A stretch of DNA of 37,799 nt from Paraburkholderia humisilvae (GTDB lineage: Bacteria > Pseudomonadota > Gammaproteobacteria > Burkholderiales > Burkholderiaceae). The translations under genes and the position numbers were made by a program. The notes beneath the pieces are model-generated. The model saw only the letters and a program-made list of their open reading frames with translations. It was not told the DNA's origin and made no database searches. Positions 24,340 through 31,695 of this stretch are shown here, piece by piece. Location of the stretch: assembly GCF_902859855.1 (NCBI RefSeq), contig NZ_CADIKH010000057.1:1-37799 (forward strand), read 5' to 3'. The first letter of the stretch is position 1. Each line of letters opens with the position of its first letter.

Positions 24340-25587
24340 ATGACTGCGATGAAAATCGTCAGCAAGCTCGCGCAGCATGTGGCGCAGGCGTTGGAACAAC
24401 AAACAGCAAGCGCGCGCCGTGTCGCCATGAGCGTGCCGCAGCGCGGCATGGACGCGCGACTGCTTGCGTTGACAAACATGCGCGCGCCGATGGCAATGCC
24501 CAAGCCCGAGTCCGCGCGTATGCCGAGGCCGTTGCCTATGCCGCCCGTTGCGCGATTTACCTCGCCACCTTTGAGCCTCTACCCCGCGCATGTCGCGAGC
24601 TTGCTTCCCGCGTTCAACGCAAGCATGACATCGCACAATCCGCTTCCAGCCGGTCCCCCTTCTTTCCCAGGACAAAGTCCATTCAATCGGCAGGCAATCG
24701 CATCACCGCCGGCGACGGATCCATCTCCGCTGATGCACCGGCCAATCACGGCTCAAACGCCGTGGCCTGCGCGGCCGGCGCACGAGGCGGAACCACTCGA
24801 TGCGGCGGAAGAGGAAACGCATCTGCAACAGGCGCTGCGGCTGAGCCTTGAATGCCAGCCGGACCGTCCTCATGCCGCGACAGTCGCGCAGCCGCAAGTC
24901 GACACGTCGCACGCCACGGTGGCAAAGAAAAAGAATTCCGTAGACGCATTTCTGGAGGACATCATGACGAATCCCCCGCCGCCGCAACGGCTCGAAGGTG
25001 CCACGAAATTCGAGCAATTACCGGACGATATACGGCAAGCGTACGGCGACAACGAATTCCTGTACTTGCAGGAATTGACAATAACGCACACCTCCACTTC
25101 ACATATCGAGGAGGTGCTGAAGCGCCATTCGATGCGACTCGTGAAAAACGACGGCACAACCATGCGGCTTGGCAAAAGCAAGGTTGCGAACGACGACATG
25201 AGGGCACGAAACAATTGCTTGCTGATTTCGCTGCTGCAACACGTGACGGGCAATTACACGCGTACGCACGACAGGATCGCTCACCAGTACCGTTTAGCGC
25301 TCGCTTCGCTAGCGCACAACCCGTTGGGGCGTGACGAAAAAGTCTCCGCGAGTAACCACGCGGTGAGCACACTGGTGGACTGGATCAACAACAGGTCTGA
25401 CTTCAGCCGGAAGCTGCAGGTTTCGGTCGTCACCCAGATCGGAGACCAGGTGTTTATCGACAAAATTCCGCCCAGAAAAGATCACGACAAGAAGGATGCA
25501 GTCGGCACGGCGTTCGAAGACTCGCAGCTGCATAAAGTTGTCATCGTCGATTGCGGTACACATTTTGAGGCTGTCTGTCATGAGTGA
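24340..25587 (+). CDS. Candidate ubiquitin-directed effector: UIM plus OTU-like cysteine protease motifs
   Basis: 415 aa from ATG 24340 after an AGGGAGAG site, no signal peptide. Residues 1-150 are a Pro/Met/Ala-rich disordered leader, as in T3SS effectors. Residues 157-171 (EEETHLQQALRLSLE) match the ubiquitin-interacting motif pattern: acidic run, then A-L-x-x-S with A165 and S169. The C-terminal domain (200-415) has RARNNCLLISLLQHVTG with Cys293 at the start of a helix, recalling the OTU D-G-x-C-L motif. It ends in KVVIVDCGTHFEAVCHE with His408 in a T-H-F-E-A-V strand, like the OTU catalytic His. The deubiquitinase assignment is an inference; the Asp of the oxyanion loop is replaced by Asn. 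It overlaps the next gene. Confidence 0.55.
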   Translation: MTAMKIVSKLAQHVAQALEQQTASARRVAMSVPQRGMDARLLALTNMRAPMAMPKPESARMPRPLPMPPVARFTSPPLSLYPAHVASLLPAFNASMTSHNPLPAGPPSFPGQSPFNRQAIASPPATDPSPLMHRPITAQTPWPARPAHEAEPLDAAEEETHLQQALRLSLECQPDRPHAATVAQPQVDTSHATVAKKKNSVDAFLEDIMTNPPPPQRLEGATKFEQLPDDIRQAYGDNEFLYLQELTITHTSTSHIEEVLKRHSMRLVKNDGTTMRLGKSKVANDDMRARNNCLLISLLQHVTGNYTRTHDRIAHQYRLALASLAHNPLGRDEKVSASNHAVSTLVDWINNRSDFSRKLQVSVVTQIGDQVFIDKIPPRKDHDKKDAVGTAFEDSQLHKVVIVDCGTHFEAVCHE

Positions 25588-26032
25588 TTTCCGTATTCCC
25601 AATTTGAACGGCGCGGAACCGCATTCCACCGTTGAGCCGGGCGCTCCGACCAACGTTGCGCCTTCGCGCGCACAGTCACTGCGAGACGACTCGAGCGAAT
25701 TGCCCCGCCGTGCAGCGTCGGCTTCGTCGCCCTTCGTAGCCGGCAGCAGCCGCCGCCCAATGAGACCGCCGCCGCCTTCGCGTGTTTCCGCGGACCAGCA
25801 ACAACATCCGGCACAGGCACGCGCCGACAACCAACCTTTACCAGAAATCGTTCGGCCACTCTCGGCTCCGCCGCAGCTCCTAAACCCGGGGGGGCCTGCG
25901 CCCAGACCGGAGTTGCCGCAAGTTCAGAACATTGCTCTTGCTGAGGCGCGGATGAAGCTGGACGCGGAAATGGCGCGGATGCAGGTCCTGGCGAAGGGCT
26001 TCAAGAATGCAGTCGAATTGACGCGCCAATAA
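25580..26032 (+). CDS. Pro-rich small protein with C-terminal helix, coupled to the UIM/OTU-like gene
   Basis: 150 aa. The ATG at 25580 lies within the last codons of the preceding gene (ATGAGTGA overlap), implying translational coupling. Residues 1-115 are Ser/Pro/Arg-rich and disordered with a polyproline run (RRPMRPPPPSR). The last 35 residues form one long amphipathic helix (IALAEARMKLDAEMARMQVL ... ELTRQ). This is unlike acidic, globular effector chaperones. The helix resembles in style the C-terminal helix of T3SS rod or needle proteins, so a secreted structural or helper protein is possible. I do not recognise the family. Confidence 0.55.
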   Translation: MSDFRIPNLNGAEPHSTVEPGAPTNVAPSRAQSLRDDSSELPRRAASASSPFVAGSSRRPMRPPPPSRVSADQQQHPAQARADNQPLPEIVRPLSAPPQLLNPGGPAPRPELPQVQNIALAEARMKLDAEMARMQVLAKGFKNAVELTRQ

Positions 26033-26051
26033 TGACGAAGCCCTGAATTGG

Positions 26052-26086
26052 GATAGGGTCGCTCAATCAGGCTGACCGACCCTATC
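26052..26086 (+). terminator. Terminator hairpin after the effector operon
   Basis: A perfect 10-bp stem (GATAGGGTCG / CGACCCTATC) with a 15-nt loop starts 20 bases after the stop of the 150-aa gene. It lacks a long T tract. Confidence 0.55.
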
Positions 26087-26170
26087 TGATATCAACTGAA
26101 CCGGCATGCGAGTCCGCATCACGCGGCTCGATCAATAGAACGGGTGAAAACCGGGGTACGCCAATCCGGC

Positions 26171-26198
26171 GCAAAACAAACGGCCGGCATCGCCGGCC
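26171..26198 (-). terminator. Rho-independent terminator of the translocator gene
   Basis: On the minus strand, GGCCGGC-gat-GCCGGCC is followed by GTTTGTTTTGC, about 56 bases after the translocator stop. Perfect 7-bp GC stem plus a T-rich tail. Confidence 0.75.
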
Positions 26199-26253
26199 CC
26201 GTACAACACGAGCAGCGCCCGCACCATGCGGGCGCCCCTCTAACCCGCACTCA

Positions 26254-29136
26254 CTAAACAGCCGGCGAAGGCTGCGGTTGTTCGTTGTATTGGTTGGCAA
26301 TCTCGTCCTTGATCTTGCCTCCGGCCTCGTCTTCCGCCTCGTCCTTCACGCCGGATCCTACCGCCTTCGTGATGACCGACTTGCTGATCCCCGAATCGAC
26401 GGCGTGCTCGACCCCGCCTTCGATACCCTTCACGATCGCACCGCCGGCGCCCGGGGCAACGAACGCGCTGACGACGCCGGCGGCCGTGCTGAGTCCGGCT
26501 TCCTTCTCGGCGTTGATGATGTCCGCCTTGCTACCGCCGCCGGCCGCGACCGACGCGACGTTCAGCTGACCGGAGATGGCCGCGGCCCCCGCCGACGCAG
26601 CCTTGAAGATAATGCCGATACCCGGAATCTCGCCGAGTGCGCTAAAGACCGTCCCGATTACATCGAGGATCTTCGAGAACACCTTCAGCAAGCCCTCCGC
26701 GAACTTCAACAGCCCGCCGCCCTTCGACTTCTTTTCTTCCGGCTGATCCAGCGTACCATCGCGCATGGTCTGAACCTCCGCGGCCTCTTCCGGCGTGGCA
26801 GGTGCATGCGATGCAGGCACGGTCGCGACGTTCTTGTTCTGCAGATTCGCGTTGAACTTGTCGAAATCCTTCGAAGATATTTTCCCATCATCCGCAGCGT
26901 AAATCGGGTTCCCCGCATGGCCATGCAACGCGTTGTCCAGCATGCCGAACAACATCGGATCGTCCAGCATCTGCTGCGCGGCCTTGCGCACGTCGTCGCT
27001 CTGTGAAGTGTCGGCAGCGATACTCTTCAGCTTGTCTCGCGTCAGATTCCCACCTCCAAAGAATGCGTCCCGGTTACTCTGGATCGTGTCGATCGTGTCT
27101 TTCTCGTCCTGGTTAAGCTGCACTTTCTGCGCAATCACATTTTCGAGGCTGCTGCGCTTGATGCTGCCGCTCGGTCCGGCCACGTCCTGCCATTGCGAAG
27201 GATTCTTCAGGAAGTACTCGGCCGCCGCGATCACCTGCGGCGGGCACTTCCCTTCGCCACCCGTGCCATCCACGATATTCTGCAGGTCCTGCTTGCTGAT
27301 GTTCTTCGGCAAGTAGTCCGAGTAGCGGTACAGTTCGCGCATCGCGTCGTTCTGTGTCATCGGCCGGGGCTGCGGGTCGTCATCCGTGTCATCGGACGGG
27401 ATATAGTCGTTCACATACAACTCCGCTTGCGCTTCGTTGTACTGCTTCAGTTCCGGATGCGATTTCACGAGGTTCGTGATGTCCTTGCCCGAGAATTTGC
27501 CGTCTATCTTGCCGTTCTGTCCGGCGTCGAGCTTGGCGACCAGCGACGGATCCGACTGCAGCTGCTGTAGCGCCGCCTTCAGATCCGGCGGCGTGTTCGG
27601 GTCGTCGATCTTCGACTGGATATCCTTGGTTTTCAGGCTGATATCGCCTTCATGCCGGCCGAGCACCGACAGCGTCTGCAGTTGCTGGTCGGACAGCGGC
27701 GTGTCCTTGTCGGTGGCGACAAACTTCGCGAAGTCATTGGCATTGGCAAGATCGTCCTTGCCGCCCAACGCGCTCTTGAACTGATCGCCGTTCGCAAGCA
27801 TTTCGCGCGCCGCGGCCTGCAACTCGGGCGACGCGCCCGCGCCGACCCCTGTGCCGTTGGCGATCTGCTGCAGTTCGTCCGGGCCGACGCACTTGCCGCC
27901 CTGCATCGACGGATCGGTGCTCATCCAGTTGTACAGCGTCTGCGCGGCCTGACCGAAGCTCGGTGGCGCGGTGTTGGCGCTCGCGCCGTCGCTGCCGTCG
28001 CTACCGCTGGTGCCGTCGCCGCTCGTGGTGCTGACCGGCGGATTGACACCGTCTGCGGGCTGACCGCTGCCCGGCGCGGTTGCCGAGGGGTCGCTCTTCA
28101 GCGCGGTCAGCGCCTTGTACAGAATGCCGTTGAGCGAATCCGGCGGTGCGTTCGCGTCCACGCCAGGAATGTTCACGCTGGTCGAGCCCGAAGGATCGGG
28201 CGCGCCGGCAGGCAACGGCGTACTCGTTGCGCCGGCGGGCGTGCTTGCCGAAGGCGACGCCGGTGCGCCCGGCGTGGTGGCGGGAGTCGTCGCCGAACTC
28301 GTCGGCGTGAGCACTGTTCCGATCGTGAAGTGCGTGGCGCTGGCGGCGGCCAGCGTTGGGTTCGCTTCGCTGTATGCGGGCGGTACGCTCGCTTCGTCGT
28401 ATGCGGGCGGTGGGTTCGCTTCGTCGTATGTGGGCGGCGCGGGATTCGCAGCGGCGAATACATGCAAGCTGCCCGCGTCGACCGGCGAGAGCGTCGAGGT
28501 TGCCGGCGCACCGGCGGCGGGCAGGCTCGCTGCGTCGGCGGCCAGCGGCACGCTGAGGCCGCCGGTGGCGGGCTGAGCCGGAAGCGCGGCCGCCAACACG
28601 CGCACGCTTGCCGTCACCGGCGTGTTGCCCGCATCGACAGACGAAGGCACGAGCGCTGGCATGGCAGGGGTCGCAGCCGATGTCAGCGTCGCTGCTGCCG
28701 CAAGCGTTGCGGAAGTGGCGAGCGTCGCTGCGGTTGGAACCATCGCGGGTGTAGCGAGTGTCGCCCCTGTCGGAACCGTCGCGAGCGCCGCTGCTGCCGG
28801 AAGCATCGCGGATGTAGCGAGTGTCGCCGCTATTGGAAGCATCGCGGCTGCGCCGGGCGTCGCAGGCTGGGCCGGCAGCGCGACGCCCGCCGCGGGCGTG
28901 GACAGCGATGCGTACGCGAGCGCGGGCGCTGCGCCCGGTGCGAGCGGAAGCGCCGCGCCGGATACAGGCATCCCCGCGGACAACATGTTTTTGGCTGCCG
29001 GAGACGGCAGGCCGTCGACGATCTCGTCGGCGAGGTGTCCCGCGGACGACGGATCGTCGACTGTGCCCTCGCTGGGTAGCGCGCCGCTGGCTTTAGCGTC
29101 GGCTACCGGCGGGGCGATGGTTGCGTTCATGATCAT
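26254..29136 (-). CDS. NolX/HrpF/PopF-like T3SS translocator with three PPxY motifs
   Basis: The start ATG 29136 follows a GGGAGG site by about six bases and gives 960 aa; the open frame continues to 29397 without need. It is expressed from a full hrpII box. Residues 1-330 are Ala/Thr/Pro-rich with imperfect ATLAT-type repeats and a 9-residue triple repeat containing PPTY, PPAY and PPAY (residues 234-255). Residues about 430-850 hold repeated HrpF/NolX-style modules, such as LGGKDDLANANDFAKF, GKIDGKFSGKDITNLV, MRELYRYSDYLPKNISKQDL and GKISSKDFDKFN. The C-terminal 160 residues carry hydrophobic helices (LLKFAEGLLKVFSKIL, GIGIIFKAASAGAAAISG) suited to membrane insertion. The family forms the host-membrane pore. 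It is larger than the roughly 600-800 aa members I know. Family assignment is by motif style only. Confidence 0.65.
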   Translation of the reverse strand: MIMNATIAPPVADAKASGALPSEGTVDDPSSAGHLADEIVDGLPSPAAKNMLSAGMPVSGAALPLAPGAAPALAYASLSTPAAGVALPAQPATPGAAAMLPIAATLATSAMLPAAAALATVPTGATLATPAMVPTAATLATSATLAAAATLTSAATPAMPALVPSSVDAGNTPVTASVRVLAAALPAQPATGGLSVPLAADAASLPAAGAPATSTLSPVDAGSLHVFAAANPAPPTYDEANPPPAYDEASVPPAYSEANPTLAAASATHFTIGTVLTPTSSATTPATTPGAPASPSASTPAGATSTPLPAGAPDPSGSTSVNIPGVDANAPPDSLNGILYKALTALKSDPSATAPGSGQPADGVNPPVSTTSGDGTSGSDGSDGASANTAPPSFGQAAQTLYNWMSTDPSMQGGKCVGPDELQQIANGTGVGAGASPELQAAAREMLANGDQFKSALGGKDDLANANDFAKFVATDKDTPLSDQQLQTLSVLGRHEGDISLKTKDIQSKIDDPNTPPDLKAALQQLQSDPSLVAKLDAGQNGKIDGKFSGKDITNLVKSHPELKQYNEAQAELYVNDYIPSDDTDDDPQPRPMTQNDAMRELYRYSDYLPKNISKQDLQNIVDGTGGEGKCPPQVIAAAEYFLKNPSQWQDVAGPSGSIKRSSLENVIAQKVQLNQDEKDTIDTIQSNRDAFFGGGNLTRDKLKSIAADTSQSDDVRKAAQQMLDDPMLFGMLDNALHGHAGNPIYAADDGKISSKDFDKFNANLQNKNVATVPASHAPATPEEAAEVQTMRDGTLDQPEEKKSKGGGLLKFAEGLLKVFSKILDVIGTVFSALGEIPGIGIIFKAASAGAAAISGQLNVASVAAGGGSKADIINAEKEAGLSTAAGVVSAFVAPGAGGAIVKGIEGGVEHAVDSGISKSVITKAVGSGVKDEAEDEAGGKIKDEIANQYNEQPQPSPAV
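28357..28437 (-). repeat. 27-bp tandem repeat x3 encoding PPxY units
   Basis: Three in-frame 27-bp units encode PPTYDEANP, PPAYDEASV and PPAYSEANP. The PPxY codons begin at 28437, 28410 and 28383 on the minus strand. The units are near-identical in DNA, suggesting recent duplication. Confidence 0.9.
28640..28870 (-). repeat. Degenerate Ala/Thr-rich repeat region in the translocator N-terminus
   Basis: Imperfect reiterations of an ATLAT[S/P]A[M/T]-type unit. They are visible in DNA as recurring GCGAGTGTCGC / GGAAGCATCGCG words on the plus strand. Low-complexity linker, probably disordered. Confidence 0.6.
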
Positions 29137-29215
29137 GCATGACCTCCCGTCACAAGTGGAAAGCAAATCGAATAGGCAGCCTGATCGGGCCGCATCGGGC
29201 CAAAGAGGCGTAGCC

Positions 29216-29278
29216 ATTCTGGGCAACCTGGCGAGGTTTCGTCTGCATGCCGTACGAAATGTTGGGCCCACTCCCGAA
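29216..29278 (-). promoter_or_regulatory. hrpII (PIP) box with -10 element, translocator promoter
   Basis: Reading the minus strand: TTCGG (29278-29274), 15 bases, TTCGT (29258-29254), 32 bases, CAGAAT (29221-29216, YANNNT). It starts 138 bases before the translocator ATG and is divergent from the next box. Confidence 0.85.
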
Positions 29279-29325
29279 CGACACGCATGTGGCCCCGCGT
29301 CGCCTCCGCGCGCGGCTTCGAATAT

Positions 29326-29388
29326 TTCGCAAAAGAAGCACGAATTTCGTTGCAGGCCGGTGAGGCCTCGCGCGTCGGGAGGTAGGCT
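29326..29388 (+). promoter_or_regulatory. hrpII (PIP) box with -10 element, 93-aa gene promoter
   Basis: TTCGC (29326-29330), 15 bases, TTCGT (29346-29350), 32 bases, TAGGCT (29383-29388, YANNNT). The -10 lies 33 bases before ATG 29422, so the leader is short. Confidence 0.85.
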
Positions 29389-29421
29389 CTGCCGCATCGC
29401 CCACCCACTTCAGCGAACGCC

Positions 29422-29703
29422 ATGAAAGTCCCTTCTCATTCTTCGCCGCCGCCTGCCTCGTCGCATGGTTCGAGCAACCCGCCGGGCCCTACGCCGCATG
29501 GGCCACCCCCCACCAAGCCGCCGCCAGGCAACTCGGACCTGCCCGACCCGTCGTCGACGTCGCCGCAAGACGGAGCGTCGAGTGGCGATGCCCTCCAGCA
29601 GATCCTCGGCGCGATGTTTAGCATGACGACGCAGTACATTCAGAAGGCCAACAACAACTACCAGGAAATGAGGAAGGACGACGACGACGATGACGACAGC
29701 TGA
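29422..29703 (+). CDS. Small HrpB-regulon protein, Pro-rich N-terminus and poly-Asp tail
   Basis: 93 aa from ATG 29422, no strong ribosome site. Residues 1-52 are almost entirely Ser/Pro/Gly/His/Thr, with no signal peptide. Residues 54-84 form one helix (ALQQILGAMFSMTTQYIQK). The protein ends in a run of seven Asp and a Ser. A perfect hrpII promoter places it in the T3SS regulon. Candidates are a small secreted substrate, a harpin-like factor or a needle/pilin-type subunit; Hrp pilins are of similar size but I cannot match it to HrpY/HrpE. It shares its two-part build with the 150-aa protein at 25580. Convergent with hrcC across a strong hairpin. Confidence 0.65.
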   Translation: MKVPSHSSPPPASSHGSSNPPGPTPHGPPPTKPPPGNSDLPDPSSTSPQDGASSGDALQQILGAMFSMTTQYIQKANNNYQEMRKDDDDDDDS

Positions 29704-29713
29704 CACACGCATC

Positions 29714-29743
29714 GGGCGTGCGGCCGTTTCCGGCCGCACGCCC
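29714..29743. terminator. Bidirectional terminator hairpin
   Basis: A perfect 13-bp stem (GGGCGTGCGGCCG / CGGCCGCACGCCC) with a TTTC loop lies between the stops of the convergent 93-aa gene and hrcC, 10 bases after one and 6 bases before the other. Confidence 0.75.
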
Positions 29744-29748
29744 GCGCG

Positions 29749-31695
29749 TCATTGCGCCGCTGCGATAGCGTTAGCGTTAGTGGCCTCGGCCTCGGCCTTG
29801 GCCGCGGCGTTGCCGTTGGCCTCAGCCGGCCCACCGGCCGTCGGCACGACGATGCGCGGCGTCAGCAGGAACAACCGCTGGAACTTCTGCCCGGATTTGT
29901 TCTTGTGCCGAAACAACGCGCCCAGCACCGGGATCTTCGACAGCACCGGTATGCCGGTCTGCATGTTGTCGCTCTGATCGACCGAGTAGCCGGCGATCAG
30001 CAGACTCTCTCCCTGCGCGATCAGCGCCTGCGTGTCGATCGTGCTATTGGTCACGACCGGCAGATTGCCGACCGTCTGCCCCGTCAGTTGACCGTCTTCG
30101 ATGTGTACGTTCAGGCGAATGCTGGTTGCGTCGTCGTGGCGCACGATCATCGGCAGCACGCGCAGCGACACCCCTGCCGAGATGCTGTACAGATCCGCCG
30201 ACTGGTAGCCGGCCACCGGCACGTAGAAGGTCTGCTTGTTGTCGATGATCGCTTCGACATTGTCGAGCGTCGCCACCTTCGGCGTCGCATTGAGCACCGC
30301 CTGATCGGTCTGCTGCAGCGCGCTCACCCGTGTCAGCAGGAACCGGCCCGCGTTGCCGAGTACCGCGGTGAACACGCCGCCTGCCGGCGTCGTCGGAATC
30401 GCGCTCAAGCTTGACGACGTGTTGCCGTTCGACAGATCGGGAAAGCCGTTCGGATTCAGCGATGCGGACGGCGACGCCTGCACGCTCTGACCGTTGCCGG
30501 TCTCGAAGTCGACGCTGCCGCTATGCAGGCGCCAGTCGACGCCGATCTGCTCGAGCGCGTTATCGGTGATCTCGATGATGCTTGCGTCGATTTCGACGAC
30601 CGCGGGCCGCACGTCGAGCGAGCGGATCAACGACTCGAACGACGCCATCCGGTCCGGATAGTCGCGAACCAGCACCGAATTGGTCCGCGGGTCAGGCTGG
30701 ATGGTCGGCTCGTCGCCGGGCGCCACATCGACCTCGCGCGACCCGTGATCGTCATATGCCGTATCGGGCGTGGCCGCGCGATTGTCGTTGGGCAGCGGCG
30801 CGTTGCGCTGCGCCGGCCGGTCACCACCGCCGCCGCCACCGCCCAGCAGGCCGGGCAAGCCGGCCGTCCAGTTCGCGCCGGCAGCGGGCGCGTAGCTCGC
30901 GCGCTGTATCTTGCCGTCGGTCGCGCCGCTCGGATCACCGACGCTGCGCAGGCGCCGCGAACTGCTTTGCGGCGCGGTCTGCGATCCGCCGGGCGCGGCG
31001 CCCGCATAAAGACTATGCAGGATAGTCGCGACGCCGCGGATCGTGATCGACTGGCCGTCGACCGTCACCGTGTGGTCGGTCGCCCACGCGTACTGCAGCG
31101 GAAACAGCCGAACCACCTGGTGACGCTGCGCGTCCTGACTATTGCGGTCGACGAGGTTCGCCACGTCCTGGATCAGTTCGACATAGCGCGGCGGCCCGGA
31201 CACGATCACGGTCCGCGTGAGGTCGTCGTAGCGCAGCGGAAAGCGTGCATCCGCAAGATCGAGGCGCTCGAGCGCGCGGCGCAGGTCCGCGTTGGTCGCG
31301 AGCTGCAGGCCGATGGTGACGGTCTTCAGCTCGTCGGTATCGTAGACGCGCAGCGTCGCGCCGTCGTAGTACCAGACGAGACCGAAGGTCGACGCCATCC
31401 GGTCGAGCAGTTGCTGCGGCTTCATTTCGAAACGGCCGCTGACATTGCCCTGCACTTTCGCCGAGATCCAGATCGGCACCCCGGATGCCGAGCTCATTTC
31501 GCGCAGCACGTCGTGCAAATCCTTGTGATCGGCCACATAGTTGATCACATCGGTGCGCCACGGCACCGCTGCGGCGCAGACCGCGGCGCTCGCGCCGACG
31601 GCCGCCGCGGCGGCCACCGCCAGCACGGCACACCGCATCGACGCGCGGCGCGAATCGCGTGCCGCGCGTGGCAGTGGAAGGGTCGGTTTAGCCAT
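29749..31695 (-). CDS. hrcC: T3SS outer-membrane secretin HrcC (SctC)
   Basis: 648 aa from ATG 31695, which overlaps the hrpB stop (ATGGCTAA); the open frame upstream to 31722 lies inside hrpB. A basic N-region and hydrophobic stretch (AVLAVAAAAAVGASAAVCA) form the signal peptide. N-domains carry DVLREMSSASGVPIW, FGLVWYYDGATL and VSGPPRYVELI. The secretin core has RTNSVLVRDYPDRM, QIGVDWRLHSG, FYVPVAGYQSADLYSI, LRVLPMIV, GESLLIAGYSVD and KIPVLGALFRHK. A Gly-rich insert separates N1 and core. The last 25 residues are Ala/Asn/Glu-rich. It forms the outer-membrane ring of the Hrp injectisome. Confidence 0.95.
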   Translation of the reverse strand: MAKPTLPLPRAARDSRRASMRCAVLAVAAAAAVGASAAVCAAAVPWRTDVINYVADHKDLHDVLREMSSASGVPIWISAKVQGNVSGRFEMKPQQLLDRMASTFGLVWYYDGATLRVYDTDELKTVTIGLQLATNADLRRALERLDLADARFPLRYDDLTRTVIVSGPPRYVELIQDVANLVDRNSQDAQRHQVVRLFPLQYAWATDHTVTVDGQSITIRGVATILHSLYAGAAPGGSQTAPQSSSRRLRSVGDPSGATDGKIQRASYAPAAGANWTAGLPGLLGGGGGGGDRPAQRNAPLPNDNRAATPDTAYDDHGSREVDVAPGDEPTIQPDPRTNSVLVRDYPDRMASFESLIRSLDVRPAVVEIDASIIEITDNALEQIGVDWRLHSGSVDFETGNGQSVQASPSASLNPNGFPDLSNGNTSSSLSAIPTTPAGGVFTAVLGNAGRFLLTRVSALQQTDQAVLNATPKVATLDNVEAIIDNKQTFYVPVAGYQSADLYSISAGVSLRVLPMIVRHDDATSIRLNVHIEDGQLTGQTVGNLPVVTNSTIDTQALIAQGESLLIAGYSVDQSDNMQTGIPVLSKIPVLGALFRHKNKSGQKFQRLFLLTPRIVVPTAGGPAEANGNAAAKAEAEATNANAIAAAQ

